From NCBI RefSeq assembly GCF_002850745.1, contig NZ_KZ559487.1, forward strand, positions 28,092 through 78,235: 50,144 nt of DNA, in the 5' to 3' direction. The DNA is from Nonomuraea indica (GTDB lineage: Bacteria > Actinomycetota > Actinomycetes > Streptosporangiales > Streptosporangiaceae). Shown here in pieces: positions 40,223 to 48,025 of the stretch; the first letter of the stretch is position 1, and every line of letters starts with the position of its first letter. Below the pieces are notes generated by a model. The model made no database searches. It was not told the DNA's origin and worked only from the letters and a program-made list of their open reading frames with translations. A program made the translations under genes and the position numbers.

Positions 40223-43056
40223 TCCAGGTCCGGCAGCAGGACGGACGGCAGGGCGCTGTCCGGGTGCATGCGCAGCAGCTGGTAGGCCACCCCGCCCAGA
40301 CCGGGCAGCAGGCCGGGGGCGAAGGCGTCCCTGGCCAGACCGCTGACCGGGCCGTTGGCCTCCAGGCTGCCCAGGATGTGGGCGTCCAGCCGCGCCCGCT
40401 CCACCGGCGCGACCCCGGCCGCCCGCGCGTGCTCGATCACCTCCCAGGCCCCGAGGTCGCCGTGGCAGAGCGTGTGGTTCCAGCCGGTGCCGTCGGCCCA
40501 GCAGGAGGCGGCGGCGCGCGCCAGCCTGTCGCGCCACAGGGTGCCGCCCTCGCGGGCCAGCAGGTCGGCGGCGACGATCCCGACCCCGCCCGCGCCGTGG
40601 CACCACGCGGCGGCGGTGAAGCCGTCCCCGCGCAGGTCCACCCAGCCCCGCTGGGCGGGGTCGTACAGGGTGTCCTCGTAGGCGAACGCCGCCTCGGCGA
40701 GCTCCTCCAGGCCGCCGGGCGCCCCGGGGGAGTCCGCCAGCCGCGACAGGGCCCAGCCGATACCGGTGGCGCCGTGCGCCAGCCCGCCGAGCCCCTGGGG
40801 GAAGCGGGGGCTGGGCCAGCAGGCGCCGCCCGGCCGGTGTTCCGCCAGGCCCGCCAGGCGGGTGCCGATCGACCGGGCCAGCTCGGCGTACCGTGCGTCG
40901 CCGGCCTGCTCGGCGAGCCGCAGCAGCGGGACGATCGCCCCCGCCATCCCGGAGAGCAGGTCATAGCAGTCGTCGGCCTCGATCGACTCCGGGAGCAGCC
41001 CGGCCAGCGCCCGGGCGCGGAGCAGCGCCTCCTCCCCGGCCGCGCCGAGGGCGCGCAGCAGCAGCCAGCCCCACACCTGGGAGGTGATCCCGAGGTAGGC
41101 GCCGGGCGGCTCCGGCCGCATCCGCATGTCCTCCCTCCGCTTGGCGGCGTCGCGGTCCTCGGCGAGGCGCATCGTGCGCAGCACCGCCTCCAGGAGGCCG
41201 GGCAGCTCCTCGATCGGCTCGGCCCTGCCGCTGCCCGCCTCCCGGATGTAGGCGGCCAGCAGGACCGCCACGCCGTGTGCTCCGCCGTACAGGTCGGCGG
41301 ACAGCGGTTGCACGGCCCAGCCGGTGGGGTTGAGCACGGGCGTGATCCAGGTGACCGTCCCGTCCGCGCCGCGGACGGCGCTGTCCAGCACTCCGCGCAT
41401 GATCCCGGCCGCCGCCGCGCGCCGCCGGGGCTCCAGGCGGTCGGTGCGGACCAGGCCGGGCGAGAGCCGCTTGTCCTCCGGCATCCAGCCCTCGTTGAGG
41501 TAGGCGCTGACCAGGGCCGCCTGCGCCACCCGGCGGTCCAGGCCGTGGTCGCGCGCCCGCCAGCGGGCCACGGCTTCGGCGATCAGATCGCGTTCCGGGC
41601 CGCACCGGGTGCCCGCGGGGCCGTGCAGCACGCCGACGCGCGGCGTGGTGTCGAACATCGGGATGTCACCGTGGCACAGCTCGTCCACCTCGGCGGCGAT
41701 GATGGCGGGGTCGCCGGGGGCGCCCGGCACGTTCTCCGACATCTTGGCCAGCAGCGCGGCGGCCTTCGCGCGGGCGGGCGCCTCATCGTGCAGCGCGGCG
41801 GGATGCCAGAGCATGCGGCCCAGCTCGGCGTACGACTCGGTGGAGCGCAGCACCGCGCGGACCGGGCAGTCGGCGAAGCCCGCCAGCAGCGGCTCCAGCT
41901 TGCCCGACCGGTCCAGGGCGGCGAGGCGGCCGTCGAGTTCGTCGAACCCGGTGATGATCTCGTCCCAGTAGTGGCCGAGCACCGGCTCCGGGCTGGGATG
42001 GTTGGCCGCCGGAGGCAGCCGCACCCGCTCGGTGCCCATGCGGGGGCTGTCGGTGCCCGCGCCGAGCACCACCGGCAGCTCGACCTCCGGTTGCTGGCCG
42101 GGCAGCGCGCCCGCCGCCGACATGTCCACGCCCCGCCAGCCCAGGGCCACGCCGCGTCCCGGCAGCAGCCCGGTGCGCATCACCGAGGTGTCCACCAGCT
42201 GCACCGCCAGGTCGACCGCCTGGCCGTACCCCGAGGGGCGGGCCTTGGCGTGCGGGGTGAACAGGCTCTCGCAGTCGACGACGACGGGGTGCGGTCCGGC
42301 GGCGATGAGGTTCTCGGCGTGCAGGTCGCTGCCGCCGAGCAGGCGCATGAGCGCCAGCCAGTGGCCCATGCCGCGGTAGAAGGCGCGCAGCTCTCCGGGG
42401 CCGGCGCAGTGGCGGTGCTCGATGTGCTCGGCCCAGCCGTACCCCTGGCGGGTCACGACCGCGGGCACGCGCATGGTGGAGACGCCGAGATGGGGGAGCA
42501 GCTCGGCGAGCGCCGCGTCCACCGCGAGCGAGCGTGGCTTGTAGACCGCCCGGCCGTCCGCGCCGTGTAGCACGACGACGGTCTGCCCGCCCCGGTGGCT
42601 GTCCCCGGCGCCGAACTCGACCCGTCGGAGCTCGCCCGACGGCGCCCCCGGAAGCGCCGCCAGGGCGGCGCGGTCCTCGGCGAAGCGCGCGGCGAAGCGG
42701 TGGGCGGCCGCGCACCGGTGGCGGATAGCCGTCGTCAGCCTGGCCGTCATCCCCGGGTACGGCACCGCCAGCTCGCGCCAGAACGCCGGTTCGGCGACGC
42801 GTCGCCGCCATTCCTCCCACCGGGCGGCGGGGTCGGCGGCGGTCAGGCGTCCCGACAGCCGGGCGGCGTTCAGCTCCAGCACCAGCACCCTGGTGATCTT
42901 GCGGCGGACGTCCTCCTCGACGGACCGCGCGGAGCCGGCCAGGACGGCGGCGCGCTCGGCGGGGGCGAGGCCGGTGAGGGACCCCAACCGGGCCTCCAGG
43001 TCGGCCAGAGCCGGTCCGATCAGCGGGTCCAGCGGAGGGTCGAACTCACCGGCCAT
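40219..43056 (-). CDS. lanM: Class II lanthipeptide synthetase LanM
   Basis: The bifunctional 945-residue enzyme dehydrates Ser/Thr and forms (methyl)lanthionine rings. The N-terminal dehydratase (DUF4135) shows AVYKPRSLAVD with Lys173, SDLHAENL with His245 and Asn248, and VVVDCESLF with Asp261, the kinase-like phosphorylation site. The C-terminal LanC cyclase has the zinc ligands Cys819 (AAWCHGAGG) and Cys864-His865 (TLCHGDLG). All key residues are intact. ATG 43056 follows GGGAG; the precursor gene ends 16 bases upstream. It is slightly shorter than many LanM enzymes (around 1000 residues). Confidence 0.96.
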   Translation of the reverse strand: MAGEFDPPLDPLIGPALADLEARLGSLTGLAPAERAAVLAGSARSVEEDVRRKITRVLVLELNAARLSGRLTAADPAARWEEWRRRVAEPAFWRELAVPYPGMTARLTTAIRHRCAAAHRFAARFAEDRAALAALPGAPSGELRRVEFGAGDSHRGGQTVVVLHGADGRAVYKPRSLAVDAALAELLPHLGVSTMRVPAVVTRQGYGWAEHIEHRHCAGPGELRAFYRGMGHWLALMRLLGGSDLHAENLIAAGPHPVVVDCESLFTPHAKARPSGYGQAVDLAVQLVDTSVMRTGLLPGRGVALGWRGVDMSAAGALPGQQPEVELPVVLGAGTDSPRMGTERVRLPPAANHPSPEPVLGHYWDEIITGFDELDGRLAALDRSGKLEPLLAGFADCPVRAVLRSTESYAELGRMLWHPAALHDEAPARAKAAALLAKMSENVPGAPGDPAIIAAEVDELCHGDIPMFDTTPRVGVLHGPAGTRCGPERDLIAEAVARWRARDHGLDRRVAQAALVSAYLNEGWMPEDKRLSPGLVRTDRLEPRRRAAAAGIMRGVLDSAVRGADGTVTWITPVLNPTGWAVQPLSADLYGGAHGVAVLLAAYIREAGSGRAEPIEELPGLLEAVLRTMRLAEDRDAAKRREDMRMRPEPPGAYLGITSQVWGWLLLRALGAAGEEALLRARALAGLLPESIEADDCYDLLSGMAGAIVPLLRLAEQAGDARYAELARSIGTRLAGLAEHRPGGACWPSPRFPQGLGGLAHGATGIGWALSRLADSPGAPGGLEELAEAAFAYEDTLYDPAQRGWVDLRGDGFTAAAWCHGAGGVGIVAADLLAREGGTLWRDRLARAAASCWADGTGWNHTLCHGDLGAWEVIEHARAAGVAPVERARLDAHILGSLEANGPVSGLARDAFAPGLLPGLGGVAYQLLRMHPDSALPSVLLPDLE

Positions 43057-43072
43057 GTGCTCCCGTCCCCGC

Positions 43073-43261
43073 TCAGCAGCAGTAACGGGTGTAGGAGCCC
43101 GAGCAGGCGGTCCCGCACTTGCCGGAGTAACCCGGCCCGGTCATGGTGATCTCGGACTCGGCGTACATGCCGGGCAGCATCGGGCCGACCGGGCTGTCCG
43201 GCTCGTCTCCCGTCCTCCAGGCGGCGATGATCTCCTCGGCCCTTTCGAGCGTGACGGTCAT
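43073..43261 (-). CDS. lanA: Class II lanthipeptide precursor
   Basis: The 62-residue precursor starts at ATG 43261 after AAGGGAG. The acidic leader ERAEEIIAAWRTGDEPDSPVGP resembles mersacidin-type leaders (II.xW ... NPAG), with SPVG in place of NPAG; there is no double-glycine cleavage site. The C-terminal core, perhaps from residue 40, is GPGYSGKCGTACSGSYTRYCC: Cys49, 53, 61, 62 with Ser46, Thr51, Ser54, Ser56 and Thr58 available, so up to four thioether rings. The terminal Cys-Cys pair is uncommon. It directly precedes lanM and is divergent from a response regulator gene. I do not recognise a known product. Confidence 0.9.
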   Translation of the reverse strand: MTVTLERAEEIIAAWRTGDEPDSPVGPMLPGMYAESEITMTGPGYSGKCGTACSGSYTRYCC

Positions 43262-43354
43262 GCTTGCTCCCTTCTCGGACTTGGCGCCATGATCCAGCGC
43301 CGGGTCTCCGACCGGTAGCCGCCATAACTGCGCACTTGACACCTCATTCCCGAT

Positions 43355-43996
43355 ATGAAAAAGACAGGCGTGATCACCCTTTCGGTAGTCGACGATGACC
43401 GGATGCTCATCGAAGGGCTGGCCGCCTGGCTCGCCGGGGTGCCCGACGTACGCCTGGTCGGCTGCGCCGCGACCGTCGCCGAACTCCTCGGTACGGAGCC
43501 GTCACCGGCCGACGTGGTGCTGCTCGACCTGCTGCTGGCCGACCGGTCCGACCCCGTGGCCAACGTCCGCAGGCTGGTGCGGCTGCGGCGGCGGGTCCTC
43601 GTGGTCAGCGTGGTGACCTCGGGCGACATGGCCCGGCAGATGATCGCCGCGGGGGCGGGCGGCTACCTCACCAAGGACCACGACCTGGCGGCCCTGGTGG
43701 CGAAGGTCAGGGAGGTGGCCAAGGAGGAGGTGGCCATCTCGCCCGAGCTGGCGCTGGGCTGGCTGGCGGACCGGGACCACGACCGGCCCGTCCTGTCACC
43801 GCAGGAGCGCGCGGTGCTGCTCGCCTACGCCTCCGGCATGACGCTCATCGCGGCGGCCCGCAGCGCCGGGGTGCAGCCGGGGACCGCCAAGAACTACCTG
43901 GAACGCGTCAAGGACAAGTACCGGAAGGCGGGCCGCCCCGCCTACACCAAACTGGACCTCGCCGCCCGCGTCAGGGAGGACGGCCTGGCGACCTGA
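43355..43996 (+). CDS. LuxR-type response regulator next to the lanthipeptide operon
   Basis: A 213-residue regulator: receiver with VVDDDRMLIEGL, phospho-Asp in VVLLDLLLAD (near 56) and GGYLTKDHD (Lys near 107), then a helix-turn-helix (LSPQERAVLLAYASGMTLIAAARSAGV, residues 146-172) that is less canonical than in NarL proteins. ATG 43355 has no ribosome site; it may be leaderless, or the start may be GTG 43370. It is divergent from lanA across 93 bases and converges with a histidine kinase gene, so the two probably form a pair that senses the conditions for lanthipeptide production. Confidence 0.88.
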   Translation: MKKTGVITLSVVDDDRMLIEGLAAWLAGVPDVRLVGCAATVAELLGTEPSPADVVLLDLLLADRSDPVANVRRLVRLRRRVLVVSVVTSGDMARQMIAAGAGGYLTKDHDLAALVAKVREVAKEEVAISPELALGWLADRDHDRPVLSPQERAVLLAYASGMTLIAAARSAGVQPGTAKNYLERVKDKYRKAGRPAYTKLDLAARVREDGLAT

Positions 43997-44014
43997 GCTC
44001 CACGCGCGTCCGGC

Positions 44015-45271
44015 TCACGCACGTCCGCCCGGGCTCCGGGCGGGGTCAGGCCACCTGAGCTCGACGCACACCCCTTCACCGGGAGCCGTGATGATCTCCG
44101 CTCTTCCGCCGATCTCCCGCATGCGTCCGACGACCGAGGAACGCAGCCCGTAACCGTGCTCCACCCCGCCGGGAGCGAAGCCCCTGCCCCGGTCCACCAC
44201 GCGGACGGTGACCACGCCGTCCACGGCCACCGCGGTGAGCCAGGCCTCCCGTTCCCCGGAATGCCGGGCCACGTTGTTGAGCGCCTCCGTCGCGGCCTCC
44301 GCCATGGCCACCGCCACGTCGGCGGGCAGATCCTCGGGCAGCGCACCGGCCGCGTAGCGCACGCACAACCCCAGCCCCGCCGCCCCGGCCACGGCCCGGG
44401 CCAGGCCGTTGCTCAGCCCGTTGGCGGGGCCCGCGGCATCCTGACTGATCAGTGCCCGCACGTAGGCCGCGTCGGCCGCGCAGCGCCGCCGCACCTCCTC
44501 CGTGTGGTGATCCAGCCCGCCTCGGGCGATCGCGGTCAGCGTGGCGAGGACCGTGTCGTGCAACTGCCGGTAGTGCGCCAGCCGAGCCCGTTCGGCGACC
44601 CGCTCCGCCTCGGCCGCCAGCCGCTGCTCGGCCAGCCCGTCCAGCCGCGTGGCCTGGGCCGCCAGGTAGCGGCGGATGAAGAAGACGATGACCGCGAACC
44701 AGACGTAGCCGTTGACCCGCACCGCCAGCTCCAGCGCGGGCGGGACGAGCCCGCCGAGATCGCCGGCGTGCGCGACCGCGTAGACGACGATCGGCGGGAG
44801 CAGCGCGGCGAAGTGGACCAGACGCTCGCTGACCGCGCCGATCAGCGCCCCCGTCGCCAGAAGCGCGTGAGAGGACCAGTTGCGCACGCACGTGCCCGAC
44901 TCGGGCAGGCAGACGCCGGTCACCCCGACCATGAAGACGCACGTGGCGAGCACGTCGATGACCACCGCCCGGGGTGTGAACCAGCCGCGCCGCGCCACCC
45001 AGCGGAACAGCGTCACGTTCCAGACCAGGGCCAGCGCCAGCAGGACCGCGTTGCGGCCGCCGTCGGCGAAGAGCGTCTCGTCCGCGAACAGGCTCGCGAC
45101 CGCGGGCAGCAGGTAGCTGAGGCGCTGCAGCATCAGCAGCATCGCGACGAACCGGCGCACCCGCTCGCCACTGGGCCTGGCCGCCAGGAACAGCGGATCC
45201 CGCCAGCCGAGCGACCCCCGCCCGCCCGCCGCGGCCCGTTCGGCGGTGTCACGCGCGGGGGGTGGCTGCAT
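44015..45271 (-). CDS. Membrane sensor histidine kinase (HisKA_3/HATPase)
   Basis: The 418-residue kinase has five or six membrane helices in residues 35-185, with no large extracytoplasmic sensor domain. The phospho-acceptor His is in ARLAHYRQLHDTVLATL (near 238), typical of the NarL-partner HisKA_3 class, and the ATP-binding domain has ATEALNNVARHSG (N-box near 325), VVDRGRGFAPGG (G1) and YGLRSSVVGRM (G2). It converges with the adjacent response regulator with 18 bases between stops. The lack of a binding domain suggests that it senses a membrane or lipid signal, such as cell-envelope stress or its own lanthipeptide. Confidence 0.9.
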   Translation of the reverse strand: MQPPPARDTAERAAAGGRGSLGWRDPLFLAARPSGERVRRFVAMLLMLQRLSYLLPAVASLFADETLFADGGRNAVLLALALVWNVTLFRWVARRGWFTPRAVVIDVLATCVFMVGVTGVCLPESGTCVRNWSSHALLATGALIGAVSERLVHFAALLPPIVVYAVAHAGDLGGLVPPALELAVRVNGYVWFAVIVFFIRRYLAAQATRLDGLAEQRLAAEAERVAERARLAHYRQLHDTVLATLTAIARGGLDHHTEEVRRRCAADAAYVRALISQDAAGPANGLSNGLARAVAGAAGLGLCVRYAAGALPEDLPADVAVAMAEAATEALNNVARHSGEREAWLTAVAVDGVVTVRVVDRGRGFAPGGVEHGYGLRSSVVGRMREIGGRAEIITAPGEGVCVELRWPDPARSPGGRA

Positions 45272-45397
45272 GTGGAGTGACGCCCTTCTGCCGAATCGGC
45301 TTCAAAGATCCATCGCCCCCGACGCGATCACAAGCACGGGCCGTAAACGGACGCCCGAGTCACCGGAATAGCGCCCGGCCCGTCGGCCGCCCAAGAA

Positions 45398-45411
45398 GGG
45401 TCCAAAGACGC
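45398..45411. promoter_or_regulatory. DevR-like box upstream of the Ddn-like fusion
   Basis: GGGTCCAAAGACGC has one mismatch to GGGNC-N4-GNCCC, with an AAA centre, 78-91 bases before ATG 45489. The surrounding gap (45272-45488) shows no other clear element. Confidence 0.45.
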
Positions 45412-45488
45412 CCGAAGGTGTGACCTCGGTCTCCAGACCGCGGCCGGCCCGGCCGTCACGCTGGTGCCGAAGAGAAGGGAGGCCTCGG

Positions 45489-46556
45489 ATGCGCCGGAAC
45501 GAGCCGTCGCCGCTCAGGTCCGCGACCTCGCCGTGGAAGCTGCTGGACCGTCTCCAGACGCTCCTCGTCAACCCGTTCGTCGCCTGGTTGCTCCGGTCGC
45601 CGCTGCACGACCTGCTGTCGGGGCGGGTCATGCTGCTCACCGTCACCGGCCGCAGGAGCGGAGCCGCCATCCGGCTTCCCGTGCTGTACGAGCGGCACGG
45701 GGACACCCTCACGGTGATCAGCAGGCCGTCGCGGCTGTGGTGGCGCAACCTCGAGGACGGCGCCCCCGTACAGGTCGTCCTCGGAGACGTGACGATGAAC
45801 GGTCACGCGACGGTCAGCCGCGAACCGGCGCGCACGGAGGCGGCCGAACGGCAGGGTCACGCCGTCGAGCCGGGCCCCGCGGCCGGCGGCTCCGTCGTCG
45901 TCGCCATCCGCCTCCTGACGCGGGAGCCGGCCCCGGTCCCGAACGGCGGGGGTCTGTGGTGGCGCTGGACGCGGGCGGTCACGCTGGGGGAGCTGGCCGG
46001 GTTCACCGTGCCGGCGGTGGTTGGGGTTCTGGTGGCCGGACCCGAATGGGGGATGCTGGGCATCGGGCCGCTCCTGCAGGGAACGGCGATCGTCATGGCC
46101 GGGGCCGTGGAGGGCACGGTCCTCGGCCTGGCGCAGGCGTACGCGTTGAGAGCCGCGCTGCCCGGGATCGCCACCCGTGACTGGGTACGGGCGACGGCAG
46201 CGGGAGCCGTCCTCGCGTGGGTCGTCGGCTCCCTACCGGTCGTCCTCGGCGACCGCCTGCTGCGGTGGCCGCCCGCGGTGCTCGCCCTGCTCGGGCTGAC
46301 CCTGCTGGTCGCGATGGGGCTGCTGCAATGGCGGGTGCTGCGCCGGCACGCGCGCCGGGCCTTCTGGTGGGTGATCACCACCGCGGGCTCCTGGCTCGTC
46401 GCGCTGGGGGCGTTCGCCCTGGTGACCACGCCGCTGTGGCACGAGGGACAACCTGGCTGGTGGAGCGTCCTCGTCGGCCTGCTCGGCGGCGCGGTCATGG
46501 CGGTCACGGTGGCGGCACTCACCGGGGCAGCGCTGGTGCGCCTGCTCCGGTCCTAG
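45489..46556 (+). CDS. Ddn-like (F420-dependent nitroreductase family) domain fused to a membrane domain
   Basis: The 355-residue protein starts at ATG 45489 after GGGAGG. Residues 15-145 resemble the deazaflavin-dependent nitroreductase fold: LLTVTGRRSGAAIRLPVLYERHGDTLTVISRPSRLWWRNL and VQVVLGDVTMNG (here only landmarks), as in DDN/PF04075 proteins. Residues 170-355 contain about six membrane helices and look like a separate domain. Ddn-like reductases reduce quinones or nitro compounds with F420H2; related genes belong to the mycobacterial DosR regulon. The fusion to a membrane domain is not familiar to me. Its stop shares CTAG with the opposing vapC stop. Confidence 0.75.
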   Translation: MRRNEPSPLRSATSPWKLLDRLQTLLVNPFVAWLLRSPLHDLLSGRVMLLTVTGRRSGAAIRLPVLYERHGDTLTVISRPSRLWWRNLEDGAPVQVVLGDVTMNGHATVSREPARTEAAERQGHAVEPGPAAGGSVVVAIRLLTREPAPVPNGGGLWWRWTRAVTLGELAGFTVPAVVGVLVAGPEWGMLGIGPLLQGTAIVMAGAVEGTVLGLAQAYALRAALPGIATRDWVRATAAGAVLAWVVGSLPVVLGDRLLRWPPAVLALLGLTLLVAMGLLQWRVLRRHARRAFWWVITTAGSWLVALGAFALVTTPLWHEGQPGWWSVLVGLLGGAVMAVTVAALTGAALVRLLRS

Positions 46557-46984
46557 ATGGCTGATGTTCTTTTGCGGGATGGCGGCGGGTAGTGGTGGAT
46601 CTCCGCGTGGTGACCCGTCGAACCAGCGAACTTCGCGTCACAGGTGAGCAGCGGCATTCCCAGCAGTTCGGCGAGCGCCACGTACATCCCGTCGTAGGCC
46701 GTGAGGCTGTGGCGCAGCTCCAGCACCCGCGGCTGCAACGGCAGCATCGGATGCCGCGTGATCGGGAGTTCCGCGTACCGCTCCAGCATGAGGCGGCCCC
46801 GCTCGGCGGAGATGCGTACCTCGGGCTTGCTGGTGATCACATGCCCGCGCACCACCGACGCGATCTCAACGTCGATCAGTGCTGGGGCGTGAAGAGTGCG
46901 GGCCAGCCGCTGACGGAGAAGATCGTCGCCTTCCACGTTCGCCAGCAGGCGGAACACGATAGAGGCGTCAACGACCAGGCTCAC
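46553..46984 (-). CDS. vapC: PIN-domain toxin VapC
   Basis: The 143-residue PIN nuclease has its acidic residues in order: Asp6 (VVDASIVF), Glu near 40 (IDVEIASVV), Asp near 98 (AYDGMYVALAE) and Asp near 115 (LLTCDAKF). VapC toxins cleave tRNA or rRNA. The GTG start overlaps the vapB stop in GTGA. At the other end, stop TAG is shared in CTAG with the opposing gene's stop, so the two 3' ends overlap by 4 bases. A type II toxin-antitoxin pair; it may link slow growth to stress. Confidence 0.92.
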   Translation of the reverse strand: MSLVVDASIVFRLLANVEGDDLLRQRLARTLHAPALIDVEIASVVRGHVITSKPEVRISAERGRLMLERYAELPITRHPMLPLQPRVLELRHSLTAYDGMYVALAELLGMPLLTCDAKFAGSTGHHAEIHHYPPPSRKRTSAI

Positions 46985-47205
46985 CGGCGTCCCTCGCGCA
47001 TGGTCTCGCCCACGAAGTCGGGGTCGTATGGCACCGGCTCGTCGGCGGCGATCTTGGCCATCACTTCGTCGGTCGTGGGCTGCGCGGCCTCTTCGTTCAG
47101 GAGGTCACGGAGGTAGGCCGCCAGAGACTTACCGGCGCGCTCCGCACGCGCCTTGAGCGTCCGTTCGGTGGACTCCGGAACGTCCCTGATCTGTATGATC
47201 GCCAT
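46981..47205 (-). CDS. vapB: FitA/VapB-type ribbon-helix-helix antitoxin
   Basis: A 74-residue antitoxin: an N-terminal ribbon-helix-helix (IIQIRDVPESTERTLKARAERAGKSLAAYLRDLLNEEA region, residues 3-41) and an acidic C-terminus (PVPYDPDFVGETMREG) that should wrap the toxin. It precedes vapC with overlap. GCATGCA-GGC-TGCATGC (47218-47234) lies 13 bases upstream of its ATG and is the likely operator for self-repression. The promoter is not clear; TAACGT at 47216-47211 may be the -10. Confidence 0.9.
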   Translation of the reverse strand: MAIIQIRDVPESTERTLKARAERAGKSLAAYLRDLLNEEAAQPTTDEVMAKIAADEPVPYDPDFVGETMREGRR

Positions 47206-47217
47206 ACCCCCACGTTA

Positions 47218-47234
47218 GCATGCAGGCTGCATGC
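47218..47234. promoter_or_regulatory. VapBC operator palindrome
   Basis: GCATGCA-GGC-TGCATGC has perfect 7-bp arms. Each arm contains the 6-base palindrome GCATGC/TGCATG. It lies 13-29 bases upstream of the vapB start, where an autorepressor would block RNA polymerase. Confidence 0.65.
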
Positions 47235-47363
47235 GCGCAGGGTGGAACGCCGCCAACGCCCTGGGCCTGACCTGGGCCTGACCTGGGCCGGGCGGCGGCT
47301 GCAAAGCTGGGCGCGGTGCCTGCTCGACTGACGTGACGCCGGACCTCCGTGCCTTGGGGCGCT

Positions 47364-48023
47364 TCAGCTCCGGAGGTGCCTGACCCGGACGATGCCGGGG
47401 ACGGTGCGGGCGAGCAGGCCCGCGACGTGGTCGGCGTTGTGGTCGGCCGGGTGGTCGGCCGCGTGGCCGCCCGCGTGGTTGGCGGGATGGTCCGCCGGCT
47501 CGTGGCGTGGGCCGGTCAGCTCGGCGACGCCGTCGTGCACGGCGACGTCCCAGCTCGGGCCGGAGGGATACTGCTCGATCAGCGCGGCGACGACCGCCTG
47601 GCGCAGGTCCTCGTCGGAGCGGGCCAGCATCGCCATCAGGTCGCGGCGGCTGAGCATGCCCACCACGGCGTCGCCGTCCACGACGGGCAGGCTCTTGACC
47701 CGGCTGCCCACCATGAGATCGATGGCCGTGGTGACGTCGGTGGTCGCGGTGACGGTGACGACGTCGCCTGTCATGACCTCCAGGACGCGACGCGGCGGCG
47801 GCTCGTCCGGGGGGCCGGCGGGCGTCATGGTGGCGCGGGGGTCGGGCCCGAACTCGCCGCGCAGCAGGTCCAGTTCGCTGACCACACCGACGAGGCCGCC
47901 CCCGTCGTCGACGACGGGGGCGGCGGTGATGCCGTGACCGTACAGGACCCGGATGGCCTGCCGCACCGGGTCGGTCCGGTGCACGGTGATGGCCGGGCTG
48001 CTCATGACCTCACGGACGAGCAT
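47364..48023 (-). CDS. CBS-domain protein with a histidine-rich insertion in its BON-like end
   Basis: From ATG 48023 the protein has 219 residues. CBS motifs: HGITAAPVVDDGGGLVGVVSELDLLRG (residues 28-54) and SRVKSLPVVDGDAVVGMLSRRDLMAM (near 110-135). The end begins like a BON domain (WDVAVHDGVAELTGP) but then has an Asp/Ala/His repeat (residues 187-205, ADHPANHAGGHAADHPADH and so on) before the closing LLARTVPGIVRVRHLRS. The eight or so histidines could bind metal. It begins 2 bases after the stop of CBS-BON copy 2, so both are co-transcribed. No similar insertion is in the two paralogues here. Confidence 0.88.
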   Translation of the reverse strand: MLVREVMSSPAITVHRTDPVRQAIRVLYGHGITAAPVVDDGGGLVGVVSELDLLRGEFGPDPRATMTPAGPPDEPPPRRVLEVMTGDVVTVTATTDVTTAIDLMVGSRVKSLPVVDGDAVVGMLSRRDLMAMLARSDEDLRQAVVAALIEQYPSGPSWDVAVHDGVAELTGPRHEPADHPANHAGGHAADHPADHNADHVAGLLARTVPGIVRVRHLRS

Positions 48024-48025
48024 GG

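Noticed and set aside
40264..42570. 768-residue plus-strand open frame opposite lanM
   Set aside because: It is antisense to an intact LanM and has no recognisable domain.
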